Assembly (NCBI GenBank): GCA_002731295.1
Contig: PCBE01000124.1
Location: forward strand, 1 to 15,552
DNA from: Acidiferrobacteraceae bacterium
GTDB lineage: Bacteria > Pseudomonadota > Gammaproteobacteria > Arenicellales > UBA868
Direction: 5' to 3'
DNA: 15,552 nt
Below, one piece after another: positions 7,815 to 15,552 of this stretch. Under the pieces are notes generated by a model. It searched no databases, was not told where the DNA came from, and worked only from the letters and a program-made list of their open reading frames with translations. Position numbers and translations under genes: made by a program. How positions within the stretch are numbered: the stretch's first letter is position 1; each line of letters starts with the position of its first letter.

Positions 7815-10800
7815 TTACCGTCCCTGCCGCCGTTCGATGTTCAGGCCTAGCGCCCTGATCTCTTTTTCCAATACATTGAATGATTCGGGTACAGCAGCTT
7901 CCATGCGATGGTCACCCCTGACAATGTTTTCATACATCGCCGTTCGACCGACCACATCGTCTGATTTGACCGTCAGCATTTCCTGCAGGGTATAAGAAGC
8001 CCCATAAGCTTCTAGCGCCCAGACCTCCATTTCGCCAAATCGTTGACCACCAAACTGCGCCTTACCGCCCAAGGGTTGCTGCGTGATGAGACTATAGGGA
8101 CCAGTTGAACGGGCATGCATCTTGTCATCGACAAGATGATTAAGCTTAAGCATGTACATGTAGCCTACAGTCACTGGACGATCGAATTTTTCACCCGTTC
8201 TACCGTCAATCAACAACGTTTGTCCACTTTCCGGTAACCCCGCCAATTTGAGCATCTGCTTGATTTCAGCTTCCGACGCCCCATCGAATACCGGCGTCGC
8301 GATAGGCACGCCACCGCGTAAATTATCCGCCAGCTCGATAACTTCATCATCTGAAAGTGCATCAAGGTCTTCAGTCCCTTCGGCGTGCTTATAGATGTCC
8401 ACCAGCTTTTTACGGACATCAGACGGCGCCGCCTGACTATCAATCATATTCCCAATCTGGCGGCCCAAATGGTTTGATGCCCAGCCCAAGTGAGTCTCCA
8501 ACACTTGTCCCACATTCATCCGTGATGGCACGCCCAGTGGGTTAAGTACAATATCCACCGTAGTTCCATCCTCAAGATATGGCATATCTTCGACTGGAAC
8601 GATCTTTGAGATCACACCTTTATTGCCGTGCCGACCAGCGATCTTGTCTCCGGGTTGCATTCGACGTTTGACCGCGACAAACACCTTAACCAGCTTCAAC
8701 ACACCCGGTGAAAGGTCATCGCCAGCTTCAAGCTTTCTTCGCTTCTCTTCAAAAAATTGATCGAAGTGCCGCGCCTGTTCTTTGAGTTGGTCACGAATTC
8801 CTTCCAATACTGTATTCGCTGCCTCATCGCGTAACCGGATTTCAAACCACTTATCGCGTGGCAGTTCCTGGAGATAGGGTCTGCTTACCTTATCGCCAGC
8901 CTTCAGGTCACCTGGTCCACCTTCAGCGACCTTGCCGCTGAGCAGTCGGGCAATGCGGTCGTAAGTATCGTCCTCGACAATTTTTTGCTGATCGTGGAGA
9001 TCCTTCTTGATTCCTGCAAGTTCGTCAGCCTCATTAGCCAGTGCGCGAGCATCCTTGTCGACACCATCTCGCGTGAACACCTGGACATCGATGACTGTAC
9101 CGGACATGCCTGAGGGCATCTTCAGCGATGTATCCTTAACGTCGGATGCCTTTTCGCCGAAAATCGCGCGTAAAAGCTTCTCTTCTGGTGTGAGCTGAGT
9201 TTCACCCTTTGGCGTGACCTTCCCGACCAGGATGTCCCCTGGCTCTACTTCTGCACCGATATAAACGATCCCGGACTCATCAAGTCGAGATAAAGCGGAC
9301 TCACCGACATTGGGTATATCGCGGGTCACATCCTCAGAACCCAGTTTCGTATCACGTGCGTAACAACTGAGTTCCTCAATATGGATTGAGGTATATACAT
9401 CGTCCTTCACCAAGCGCTCTGAAATCAGTATGGAATCTTCAAAGTTGTAGCCATGCCAGGGCATAAACGCAATCAGTACATTCCTTCCTAATGCCAGTTC
9501 GCCCAAATCTGTAGACGGTCCATCTGCGAGCACGTCATTCTTGGCGATACGGTCACCGACCCTGACTAGTGGGCGCTGATTGATTGTCGTGTTTTGATTC
9601 GAGCGAGTGTACTTAATGAGATTGTAGATATCGACACCCGAATCGCTCGCACCCACTTCCTTGTCGTCAACTTTGACAACGATTCTTGAGGAATCCACTG
9701 CGTTGACTACGCCCGACCTTTGTGCAATCACCACGACCCCTGAATCGGTAGCTACTATTCGCTCCATACCAGTACCCACTAATGGCGTTTCCGTCTGCAG
9801 AGTCGGCACAGCCTGACGCTGCATATTAGAACCCATCAAAGCCCGGTTAGCGTCATCGTGCTCAAGAAATGGGATCAGCGATGCTGCAACCGACACGATC
9901 TGCGATGGCGCAATGTCGATATAGTCGATCTTATCCGGTGTCGACAACGTAAATTCATTCTGATAACGACAGGAAACTAGATCGTCGATCAACCGGCCTT
10001 TGTCATCGACTCGCGCATTGGCCTGGGCGATGACATAGCCGCCTTCTTCTATCGCCGATAGGTACGTGATCTCGTCGGTCACGGTCTGCTCCGCTATCTT
10101 GCGGTAAGGTGTTTCCAGAAAACCATACTCATTGGTACGGGCATAGACCGCCAGAGAATTAATCAAACCGATATTTGGGCCCTCAGGCGTTTCGATCGGA
10201 CAGACCCGACCGTAATGAGTCGGGTGTACATCACGAACCTCAAATCCTGCTCTTTCACGCGTCAATCCGCCTGGGCCCAGAGCAGAAACGCGCCGCTTAT
10301 GGGTCACTTCTGAAAGAGGGTTGGTCTGATCCATAAATTGAGACAGCTGGCTCGATCCAAAGAACTCTTTGATCACCGCTGATACAGGTTTCGCGTTAAT
10401 CAGGTCTTGTGGAGTGAGATTTTCAGATTCCGCCATCGATAAACGCTCACGTACTGCTCGTTCTACTCGCACCAACCCAATTCGGAACTGATTTTCCACC
10501 AATTCACCAACCGAACGAACTCTCCGATTGCCCAGATTATCGATGTCATCGGTTTCACCTTGGCCATTTTTCAGTGACACCAAAACTTTGATCACATCGA
10601 CGATGTCCTGCTGGCTGAGCGTTCCAGGGCCTTCATCACTGGTCCTGTCTAAACGCCGATTCATCTTCATCCGCCCAACAGCAGAAAGATCATAACGATC
10701 AATATTGAAAAACAAGTTGCGGAACAGTTGCTCGGCTGAGTCTTTGGTGGGTGGCTCTCCGGGACGCATCATTCGGTAGATTTCGACCTGTGCTTCAAGC

Positions 10801-11897
10801 GCATTGTGGCTAGGATCGACCCGCAGGGTTTCTGAAATGTACGGACCATGGTCTAGATCGTTGGTGTAGATCGTCTCAAATTCGACCAATCCCGCTGCCC
10901 TGAGACTTTCCAGAAGTTCACCGGTGATTTGATCGTTTGCACTGGCCAGCAATTCACCTGTCGAAGTGTCTACCTGATCCCGCGACAGTGACCGTCCGAG
11001 CAGAAATGAATCCGGTACTTTTATTTCTTCTAGCCCTGCTTTTTCCAGATCTCGGATGTGCCGTGCTGTTAAGCGTTTTTCTGCTTCTACAATCACCGTG
11101 CCCCGAGTATTGACAATATCAAAATCCAATTCCTGACCTCGCAGGCGATCTGCAACAAGCGAAATTGTGGCTCCCTCGGGTTGAAGTTGGACACGGTCTG
11201 TTTCAAAAAACAAGGCCAGAATTTCCTCGGTCGAGTAATCTAGCGCCCGCAAAACGATCGTAGCGGGAAGCTTCCGCCTGCGATCAATACGTACGAACAG
11301 CAAGTCTTTCTGATCATATTCAAAATCCAGCCACGATCCGCGATACGGAATGACCCGCGCGTTGAAAAGAAGCTTGCCTGACGAATGAGTTTTCCCCTTA
11401 TCATGATCAAAAAACACACCTGGAGAGCGATGGAGCTGTGAGACAATTACTCGCTCGGTCCCGTTAATCACAAAAGTCCCATTTTCTGTCATCAAAGGCA
11501 TTTCACCCATGTAGACTTCTTGTTCTTTCATGTCGTGAAGTGTCTTTGCGCCACCTGACTCGCTCTTTTCAAACACAATGAGGCGCAACGTTGCGTATAG
11601 CGGCGCAGAATAAATCAAACCGCGTTGTTGACACTCCCGCACATCAAATGTGGGCTGGCCCAAACGGTACCCGACAAAGTCCAGCGAAGCAGCACCACTG
11701 TAACTCTCGATGGGAAATACTGATTTGAAGGCTGCCTGAAGACCTTCATCAATCCTCTGCATCGGCGTAACACCTTCTTGTAGGAGCTTGCGGTAGGATG
11801 ACTTCTGGATCTCCAACAAGTTCGGGACAGTCGAACTGCCTGGGCGTTTGCTGAAGCTTTTACGGATCCGTTTCTTTTCAGTAAAGGAATAGCTCAT
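7815..11897 (-). CDS. rpoB: DNA-directed RNA polymerase subunit beta
   Basis: Second large catalytic subunit of RNA polymerase. The 1360 aa are slightly longer than E. coli (1342). The N-terminus [15 protein letters not shown] is typical of gammaproteobacteria. The rifampicin pocket is at about 514-545 ([17 protein letters not shown] followed by [14 protein letters not shown]). The residues equivalent to E. coli D516, H526 and S531 are D523, H533 and S538, all of the sensitive type; the E. coli N518 equivalent is T525. The [55 protein letters not shown] and [24 protein letters not shown] blocks are all present. The start is an ATG at 11895-11897 with a modest AGAG 6-7 nt upstream. It follows rplL by 161 nt, a spacer that may hold an attenuator, and precedes rpoC. 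Confidence 0.99.
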   Translation of the reverse strand: MSYSFTEKKRIRKSFSKRPGSSTVPNLLEIQKSSYRKLLQEGVTPMQRIDEGLQAAFKSVFPIESYSGAASLDFVGYRLGQPTFDVRECQQRGLIYSAPLYATLRLIVFEKSESGGAKTLHDMKEQEVYMGEMPLMTENGTFVINGTERVIVSQLHRSPGVFFDHDKGKTHSSGKLLFNARVIPYRGSWLDFEYDQKDLLFVRIDRRRKLPATIVLRALDYSTEEILALFFETDRVQLQPEGATISLVADRLRGQELDFDIVNTRGTVIVEAEKRLTARHIRDLEKAGLEEIKVPDSFLLGRSLSRDQVDTSTGELLASANDQITGELLESLRAAGLVEFETIYTNDLDHGPYISETLRVDPSHNALEAQVEIYRMMRPGEPPTKDSAEQLFRNLFFNIDRYDLSAVGRMKMNRRLDRTSDEGPGTLSQQDIVDVIKVLVSLKNGQGETDDIDNLGNRRVRSVGELVENQFRIGLVRVERAVRERLSMAESENLTPQDLINAKPVSAVIKEFFGSSQLSQFMDQTNPLSEVTHKRRVSALGPGGLTRERAGFEVRDVHPTHYGRVCPIETPEGPNIGLINSLAVYARTNEYGFLETPYRKIAEQTVTDEITYLSAIEEGGYVIAQANARVDDKGRLIDDLVSCRYQNEFTLSTPDKIDYIDIAPSQIVSVAASLIPFLEHDDANRALMGSNMQRQAVPTLQTETPLVGTGMERIVATDSGVVVIAQRSGVVNAVDSSRIVVKVDDKEVGASDSGVDIYNLIKYTRSNQNTTINQRPLVRVGDRIAKNDVLADGPSTDLGELALGRNVLIAFMPWHGYNFEDSILISERLVKDDVYTSIHIEELSCYARDTKLGSEDVTRDIPNVGESALSRLDESGIVYIGAEVEPGDILVGKVTPKGETQLTPEEKLLRAIFGEKASDVKDTSLKMPSGMSGTVIDVQVFTRDGVDKDARALANEADELAGIKKDLHDQQKIVEDDTYDRIARLLSGKVAEGGPGDLKAGDKVSRPYLQELPRDKWFEIRLRDEAANTVLEGIRDQLKEQARHFDQFFEEKRRKLEAGDDLSPGVLKLVKVFVAVKRRMQPGDKIAGRHGNKGVISKIVPVEDMPYLEDGTTVDIVLNPLGVPSRMNVGQVLETHLGWASNHLGRQIGNMIDSQAAPSDVRKKLVDIYKHAEGTEDLDALSDDEVIELADNLRGGVPIATPVFDGASEAEIKQMLKLAGLPESGQTLLIDGRTGEKFDRPVTVGYMYMLKLNHLVDDKMHARSTGPYSLITQQPLGGKAQFGGQRFGEMEVWALEAYGASYTLQEMLTVKSDDVVGRTAMYENIVRGDHRMEAAVPESFNVLEKEIRALGLNIERRQGR

Positions 11898-11969
11898 TTA
11901 TTGCTCTCTATCGTACGATGGGACTTGGGTGAAATACGGCAATTCCGGCAGCGGGCCGCTTTTCACAAT

Positions 11970-12010
11970 AAAAAGGCGAAGTTGGCTGATAGGCGACGCT
12001 AGCAGCCAAC
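11970..12010 (-). terminator. Possible rplL-rpoB attenuator
   Basis: In the operon direction GTTGGCTG (12003-12010) pairs exactly with CAGCCAAC (11981-11988) over a 14-nt loop. After a 6-nt gap comes a run of five T (11970-11974). In E. coli a partial terminator between rplL and rpoB lowers polymerase synthesis relative to the ribosomal proteins. This element is in the right place, but the large loop and the gap before the T-run make it weak. Confidence 0.45.
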
Positions 12011-12058
12011 CCAGTCTTTGAAACCCGACTTTGCAAGGGAAGCACCAGGAAACCGGAG

Positions 12059-12433
12059 TTACTTGACCTCAACGGTTCCGCCAGCATCCTCCAGCTGTTT
12101 TTTCAACTCCTCGGCTTCATCTTTGGGAACACCTTCCTTGATCGGTGCAGGCGCAGATTCAACCAGGTCTTTAGCTTCCTTCAGGCCAAGACTGGTAATC
12201 GCCCGGACTGCCTTAATCACGCCAACCTTCTTATCACCAAATGAGGACAAGACGACGTCGAATTCGGTTTGTTCCTCCGAGTCGCCTCCATCTGCCGCAG
12301 CAGCTGCTGGTGCCGCAACAGCAACGGCAGCCGCAGCTGAAACACCAAATTTTTCTTCCATGTCATTGATGAGCTCAGACAGCTCAAGCACCGACATTTC
12401 AGAAATTGCACTCAAAATTTCTTCACGGGACAT
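12059..12433 (-). CDS. rplL: 50S ribosomal protein L7/L12
   Basis: Stalk protein that recruits and stimulates the translational GTPases; it binds L10 as dimers. It has 124 aa (E. coli 121). The N-terminal dimerisation helices are at about 1-31, an alanine-rich flexible hinge at about 32-52, and the globular C-terminal domain at 53-124 with the factor-binding segment [23 protein letters not shown] chose the ATG at 12431-12433. A GTG immediately before it would add one residue, but AGGAG lies about 8 nt from the ATG and only 5 nt from the GTG. It follows rplJ by 52 nt, the normal order, and is expected to be made in excess over L10. Almost no base is spare between the gene and the rpoB leader. 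Confidence 0.97.
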   Translation of the reverse strand: MSREEILSAISEMSVLELSELINDMEEKFGVSAAAAVAVAAPAAAAADGGDSEEQTEFDVVLSSFGDKKVGVIKAVRAITSLGLKEAKDLVESAPAPIKEGVPKDEAEELKKQLEDAGGTVEVK

Positions 12434-12485
12434 CACAGTTTCTCCTGATATTAGGGATTGCTCTTGCTAGAGTATCCAGCTCCCA

Positions 12486-13016
12486 TTAAGCAAGCTCGGC
12501 CTGTCTGCTATCTCTGTAGGCAGCCATGGTTCGAACCAGCTTTCCGGGCACTTCATTCAGTGTACGAACAAACTTTTCCAGTGGCGCATTCATTGTCGCC
12601 ATCAGGGTAGCCAGCAGTTCATCTCGACCAGGCAGTTTCGCCAACATCTGGATCGTGCTCTTGTCGATCAGGTCACCATTCATGACACCGACCATTATCT
12701 TGAGCGCTTCGTGATCCTTGGCAAATTTGCTTACCACTTTTGCCACTGCTATTGGGTCGCCTGCGGATGAGATGAGAACCGGACCCACGAAGTGATCAGT
12801 CAAACACTCGAATGGCGTTCCAGAAACACTGCGTCTGGCCAAGGTGTTTTTAACCACCCGGATGTCAACGCCATTGTTTCTGGCTTCACTACGTAGTTCG
12901 GTAATCTGCGCGACACTGAGTCCTCGATACTCAGCCAGTACAGCAGCTTGGGCTGCAGAAAAAATCTGCACAGCCTCGCTAACAACGGCCTTTTTCTGAT
13001 CAATACTGAGACTCAT
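12486..13016 (-). CDS. rplJ: 50S ribosomal protein L10
   Basis: Base of the ribosomal stalk: it binds 23S rRNA and L11 through its N-terminal domain and L7/L12 dimers through its C-terminal helix. The 176 aa are slightly longer than E. coli (165). Conserved features are the N-terminal MSLSIDQKKAVVSEA, AEYRGLSVAQITELR at 28-42 and the segment VKNTLARR at 55-62. The ATG at 13014-13016 has GGGGAG about 10 nt upstream. An out-of-frame ATG 7 nt earlier would give only a seven-codon frame, so I ignore it. The gene follows a 195-nt leader that bears the L10-binding signature, which points to repression by the L10-L12 complex as in E. coli. Confidence 0.97.
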   Translation of the reverse strand: MSLSIDQKKAVVSEAVQIFSAAQAAVLAEYRGLSVAQITELRSEARNNGVDIRVVKNTLARRSVSGTPFECLTDHFVGPVLISSAGDPIAVAKVVSKFAKDHEALKIMVGVMNGDLIDKSTIQMLAKLPGRDELLATLMATMNAPLEKFVRTLNEVPGKLVRTMAAYRDSRQAELA

Positions 13017-13211
13017 GAAGCATTTACTCCCCAGTTACTCGTTTAACATATGGTGTCCTGATCGGTCCTTAACCGATACCGGGGCACCGCCTGCGTAGGC
13101 TGGCAAGTAGCCAATTAAGCTTGTCCGGCGAAAGCCAGTCACAGCGCCTACGGTCTTCGACGAACTTCGCCTGGAATACTGCCCAGGCCAAGCCCCTCAA
13201 ACCACACGACC
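13017..13211 (-). promoter_or_regulatory. rplJ leader with L10(L12) autoregulatory site
   Basis: The 195-nt spacer between rplA and rplJ can fold around a strand reading CGTCGAAGACCGTAGGC (minus strand, within 13147-13162) and a partner CAGCCTACGCAGGCGGTG (13085-13102). Together they make a helix interrupted by internal loops. From memory this closely resembles the E. coli rplJ leader (CGTCGAAGACCGCAGG with CCTGCGTAGACGGTG), where the L10-L12 complex binds a kink-turn and represses rplJL translation. A separate 6-bp hairpin (13169-13174 with 13183-13188) precedes it. The repression mechanism is inferred by homology. I found no clear sigma70 promoter in this spacer. Confidence 0.75.
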
Positions 13212-13907
13212 TCACCCAGCAAAAGTAGTTCGGTCGACTTTTACACCCGGACCCATCGTGGTCGACAGAGTGACACGTTTGAAATACTGGCCTTTGGCGC
13301 CAGAGGGCTTTGCTTTGTTCAGCGCGCCCACCAATGCCATAAGGTTTTCCTTAAGATCGTCCTGTTGAAAGGACGCTTTGCCTATTGGGCAGTGCACAAC
13401 GCCCGCCTTATCTATTCGAAATTGAACTTGACCCGCCTTCGCATTTTCGACAGCTTTCGCAACATCCTGGGTCACCGTACCCACTTTAGGATTGGGCATC
13501 AGGCCGCGTGGTCCCAACACCTGACCTAATTTTCCGACCACACGCATGGTGGCAGGCGTCGCGATACAGACATCGAATTTGATCTCACCACCCTGAATTG
13601 TTTCAGCCAGGTCATCCAGGCCGACGATGTCCGCGCCTGCTGCCTGAGCCGCTTCGGCATCAGAGCCCTCGGCAAAAACCGCGACCTTTACTGTTTTTCC
13701 AGTGCCGCGTGGTAATACTGTCGCACCGCGAACATTCTGATCGGATTGTTTAGCGTTTATACCCAAATTAATAGCAACATCTATTGTTTCGTCGAACTTT
13801 GCCGATGCGGTCTCTTTGATCTTCAACAACGCATCATCCAGGCTGTAGAATGTCTGTGGATCCAGCGATTCTGTCGCTTTCTGATAACGCTTGCCCCTTT
13901 TTGACAT
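13212..13907 (-). CDS. rplA: 50S ribosomal protein L1
   Basis: Binds 23S rRNA at the L1 stalk, which guides deacylated tRNA out of the E site, and in E. coli also represses translation of its own rplK-rplA mRNA. It has 231 aa (E. coli 234) with the L1 signature [16 protein letters not shown] at 130-145. The frame stays open for 27 more codons upstream, but those overlap rplK and look nothing like L1. The ATG at 13905-13907 gives [10 protein letters not shown], has a GGGGG tract 7-8 nt upstream, and lies 1 nt after the rplK stop, so this start is firm. The tight spacing implies translational coupling with rplK. Confidence 0.97.
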   Translation of the reverse strand: MSKRGKRYQKATESLDPQTFYSLDDALLKIKETASAKFDETIDVAINLGINAKQSDQNVRGATVLPRGTGKTVKVAVFAEGSDAEAAQAAGADIVGLDDLAETIQGGEIKFDVCIATPATMRVVGKLGQVLGPRGLMPNPKVGTVTQDVAKAVENAKAGQVQFRIDKAGVVHCPIGKASFQQDDLKENLMALVGALNKAKPSGAKGQYFKRVTLSTTMGPGVKVDRTTFAG

Positions 13908-13908
13908 A

Positions 13909-14340
13909 TCAAACCCCCTCGGTTTCGATACCCATGCTTCGGGCACTGCCGGCAATGATGCGAACAGCCTGATCAATATCATAGGCACTGAGATCGGGCA
14001 TCTTCGCTTTTGCTATTTCCTCGAGCTGAGTGCGTCCAACCTTGCCAACCTTTTCCCGATGGGGTTCACCGCTACCCTTCTCAACACCAGCTGCGCGCTT
14101 TAAAAGCACCGATGCAGGCGGTGTTTTCTTGATGTACGAAAAGCTTTTATCGCTGTATACCGTAATCAGGACTGGGATCGGCAGTCCTGGTTCAACATCC
14201 TGAGTATCGGCGTTAAATGCCTTACAGAATTCCATGATGTTCAGGCCGTGCTGACCCAACGCAGGCCCAACAGGTGGGCTTGGTTTAGCACCAGCGGCCG
14301 GGACATGCAGCTTTATATACGTATGTACCTTCTTTGCCAT
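13909..14340 (-). CDS. rplK: 50S ribosomal protein L11
   Basis: Forms the GTPase-associated centre with L10 and 23S rRNA; it is needed for RelA activation and is part of the thiostrepton site. It has 143 aa (E. coli 142). The N-terminal domain carries [25 protein letters not shown] at 16-40 with the conserved prolines that touch the drug and rRNA. The C-terminal RNA-binding domain carries [29 protein letters not shown]. The ATG at 14338-14340 has GAGGGAG 7 nt upstream. It lies 76 nt after nusG and 1 nt before rplA. The spacer upstream holds a candidate L1-binding hairpin. Confidence 0.98.
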   Translation of the reverse strand: MAKKVHTYIKLHVPAAGAKPSPPVGPALGQHGLNIMEFCKAFNADTQDVEPGLPIPVLITVYSDKSFSYIKKTPPASVLLKRAAGVEKGSGEPHREKVGKVGRTQLEEIAKAKMPDLSAYDIDQAVRIIAGSARSMGIETEGV

Positions 14341-14354
14341 CGCGTTACTCCCTC

Positions 14355-14379
14355 GGGTCCTGACGCCTTTCGGCTCCCC
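14355..14379 (-). promoter_or_regulatory. Candidate L1 autoregulatory site before rplK
   Basis: In the mRNA, GGG (14377-14379) and GCC (14372-14374) can pair with CCC (14355-14357) and GGC (14365-14367) across a GAAA tetraloop. This leaves an asymmetric internal loop of 2 against 7 nt. L1 targets in rRNA and mRNA are short helices with an asymmetric loop, and L1 of E. coli controls its operon at this place. The stems are short, so this is suggestive only. Confidence 0.35.
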
Positions 14380-14389
14380 TTTAATATTG

Positions 14390-14412
14390 GCCAGTGCTTT
14401 CCACGCACTGGC
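14390..14412. repeat. Perfect hairpin between nusG and rplK
   Basis: GCCAGTGC at 14390-14397 pairs exactly with GCACTGGC at 14405-14412 over a 7-nt loop, starting 4 nt after the nusG stop. No T-run follows in the operon direction, so it is not a standard intrinsic terminator. It could be an RNA-processing or stability element separating secE-nusG from rplKA. I found no convincing promoter in the rest of the 76-nt gap. Confidence 0.5.
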
Positions 14413-14416
14413 AGTT

Positions 14417-14968
14417 TCAGCCTTTTTCGACCTGGCTGAAATTCAACTCGACCGGCGTTGACCGACCAAAAATTGATACGGAAACCTTGAGTTTGCTCTT
14501 TTCGAAATTTACGTCTTCTACAGTCCCGCTAAATTCCTTAAATGGTCCATCAATCACCCGAACCACCTCGCCTGGTGCGAAGGTATATTTAGGCCGCGGG
14601 TGTTCTGCCCCCTCCTGAACCTGTAGCAGGATCGTCTCAGCTTCACGATCAGATATGGGCACGGGCTTTGAGCCACTGCCGCCAATGAACCCTGATACCC
14701 GGGGCACCGATTTCACCAGATGCCAGGTTTCATCATTCATATTCATATGAACCAGGACATAGCCAGGGAAGAACTTTCGCTCGCTGGTTCTTTTCTGGCC
14801 ATTTCGCAACTCAACAACCTGTTCGGTGGGTACTTCTACCTCACCAAAATGTGCCTCCATACCAGCCCGAGCAATGTGCTCCTTCAACGATTTCTGTACG
14901 TGCTTTTCAAATCCGGAAAAAGCCTGAATCACGTACCACCGCATATCTTCATTAATTTCGACTGTCAT
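14417..14968 (-). CDS. nusG: Transcription termination/antitermination factor NusG
   Basis: Binds the RNA polymerase clamp, suppresses pausing and links polymerase to Rho or to ribosomal protein S10. It has 183 aa (E. coli 181). The NGN domain spans about 9-118 and starts [12 protein letters not shown], with [14 protein letters not shown] at 62-75 contacting polymerase. The KOW domain spans about 130-183 with [14 protein letters not shown] and ends [19 protein letters not shown]. The ATG at 14966-14968 directly follows the secE stop with no gap, and only a G-rich stretch in the end of secE could serve as ribosome binding site, so coupling to secE is likely. Confidence 0.98.
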   Translation of the reverse strand: MTVEINEDMRWYVIQAFSGFEKHVQKSLKEHIARAGMEAHFGEVEVPTEQVVELRNGQKRTSERKFFPGYVLVHMNMNDETWHLVKSVPRVSGFIGGSGSKPVPISDREAETILLQVQEGAEHPRPKYTFAPGEVVRVIDGPFKEFSGTVEDVNFEKSKLKVSVSIFGRSTPVELNFSQVEKG

Positions 14969-15319
14969 TTAACTACCCAACCCCAAAACCAGTTCATAAA
15001 TCGCCCAAAAAGACAGTGCATCCAGCAGCCACAAATAGATACCGACAACCAGTACCATCAATATAACCACCAGCGTCGACTGCATCGTCTCCCGACGACT
15101 CGGCCAGATCACCTTACGTATTTCGGCACGCGTTCCAATCGCAAACTGCCAGGCGTTCTTGCCCGGCATCGACGTCAGAGCAACCCCAGCCGCAACAACC
15201 ACACTCACGACAACAATCAGCGCACGCAAGAGCGCAGACATATCGCCGAACGCATAAAACACCGCGATGCCGGCGATGATGACAACTCCGGCCGCGATCA
15301 ACTTTAGGTTATCGACCAA
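14969..15319 (-). CDS. secE: Preprotein translocase subunit SecE
   Basis: Essential inner-membrane subunit that clamps SecY in the SecYEG channel. It has 116 aa, with three predicted membrane segments at about 5-23, 30-48 and 81-100, as in the E. coli-type (three-helix) protein. The conserved cytoplasmic amphipathic region RAEIRKVIWPSRRET lies at 64-78. The start is unusual. The only in-frame choice that keeps the first membrane segment is a TTG at 15317-15319, followed by VDNLKLIAAG. AAGG lies too close (1 nt), but GAGG lies 10 nt upstream and could serve. An in-frame stop lies two codons before it. A second TTG six codons on is a possible alternative. The gene starts 20 nt after tRNA-Trp, so the tRNA is probably cut from the same transcript. 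Confidence 0.93.
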   Translation of the reverse strand: MVDNLKLIAAGVVIIAGIAVFYAFGDMSALLRALIVVVSVVVAAGVALTSMPGKNAWQFAIGTRAEIRKVIWPSRRETMQSTLVVILMVLVVGIYLWLLDALSFWAIYELVLGLGS

Positions 15320-15339
15320 TCCTTATCTGCCTCAGAATC

Positions 15340-15415
15340 TGGCAGGCCAGGAGGGAATCGAACCCCCAACCTGCGGTTTTGGAGACCGCCGCTCTGCCAA
15401 TTGAGCTACTGGCCT
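15340..15415 (-). tRNA. tRNA-Trp (anticodon CCA)
   Basis: A 76-nt cloverleaf with encoded CCA end (15340-15342). The 7-bp acceptor stem pairs AGGCCAG with CTGGCCT. The D arm is GCTC/GAGC, the anticodon stem GCGGT/ACCGC with loop CTCCAAA (anticodon at 15380-15382), and the T arm has loop TTCGATT. The discriminator base is G, a tryptophan identity element. Placement between tuf and secE is common in gammaproteobacteria. The 47 nt separating it from tuf carry no clear promoter, so it is likely processed from a tuf-tRNA-secE transcript. Confidence 0.97.
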
Positions 15416-15462
15416 AAAAAAGTTCGTGTCCAGCTTGGCGAGTAACCCTTATTCCTACCCTG

Positions 15463-15552
15463 CTATCCGATGATCTTAGTGACGACACCAGCACCCACAG
15501 TACGACCACCTTCCCGAATAGCGAAACGTAACCCCTCTTCCATCGCTATAGG
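15463..15552 (-). CDS. tuf: Elongation factor Tu, C-terminal fragment (gene runs off the right edge)
   Basis: The last 29 codons of an EF-Tu gene are visible, ending EEGLRFAIREGGRTVGAGVVTKIIG and a TAG stop at 15463-15465. This is the closing strand of EF-Tu domain III, which helps hold aminoacyl-tRNA and is the region where kirromycin-type and pulvomycin resistance changes occur in other species. This is the tufB position, upstream of tRNA-Trp and secE. It is a different copy from the one at the left edge, which shows only the other end, so the two cannot be compared here. Confidence 0.95.
   Translation of the reverse strand, partial: PIAMEEGLRFAIREGGRTVGAGVVTKIIG

Noticed and set aside
7937..11897. 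Drug-resistance changes in rpoB, and likewise in rpsL
   Set aside because: The key residues are wild type: D523, H533 and S538 in RpoB (E. coli D516, H526, S531), and K43 and K88 in S12. The single T525 for N518 is not enough to predict resistance.
12018..12470. 150-codon plus-strand frame rich in Ser and Ala
   Set aside because: It is the complement of the alanine-rich rplL hinge and its flanks; the low-complexity composition explains the open frame.
12999..13009. Out-of-frame ATG with good spacing to GGGGAG just before rplJ
   Set aside because: It gives only seven codons before a TGA. A leader peptide is possible, but nothing else supports it; the L10 start at 13014-13016 is clear.
13908..13988. 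27-codon N-terminal extension of L1
   Set aside because: It overlaps the end of rplK, does not resemble L1, and a well-placed ATG with a G-rich ribosome binding site lies at 13905-13907.
15416..15462. Separate promoter for tRNA-Trp
   Set aside because: No -35/-10 pair is visible in the 47 nt; the T-run before the tRNA has no hairpin, so it is not a tuf terminator either.

Overview
This is a contiguous block of bacterial housekeeping genes, all on the minus strand. It is the joined rif (rpoBC/ribosomal stalk) and str (rpsL-rpsG-fusA-tuf) regions. In transcription order, from the right edge to the left, it reads: 3' end of a tuf gene, tRNA-Trp(CCA), secE, nusG, rplK, rplA, rplJ, rplL, rpoB, rpoC, rpsL, rpsG, fusA, 5' end of a second tuf gene. 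The order with tRNA-Trp between tuf and secE, the gammaproteobacterial-type beta and beta' subunits (1360 and 1409 aa) and the close match of the proteins to E. coli/Pseudomonas homologues point to a gammaproteobacterium of moderate GC. I cannot name the order or genus. No plus-strand gene is supported; the plus-strand open frames are shadows of these genes.

Right part (about 12,059-15,552): the tuf C-terminus, a complete tRNA-Trp with encoded CCA, the translocon subunit SecE, the transcription factor NusG and the four stalk/L1 ribosomal proteins L11, L1, L10 and L7/L12. Spacing is very tight (secE-nusG 0 nt, rplK-rplA 1 nt) except for a 195-nt leader before rplJ. That leader carries the signature of the L10(L12) autoregulatory site.

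Middle (3,526-11,897): rpoB and rpoC, the catalytic beta and beta' subunits of RNA polymerase. They are preceded by a 161-nt spacer with a weak hairpin/T-run that may be the usual rplL-rpoB attenuator.

Left part (1-3,525): a near-consensus sigma70 promoter between rpoC and rpsL starts the str operon (S12, S7, EF-G, EF-Tu). The one irregularity is a 347-nt rpsL-rpsG spacer. It is full of inverted repeats and is bounded by a near-perfect inverted repeat lying just after the rpsL stop and just before the rpsG start. It also holds a terminator-like hairpin that would work only on the plus strand. This spacer is the part of the window most worth a second look; everything else is conserved core gene content. 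I see no new defence, mobile or biosynthetic system.
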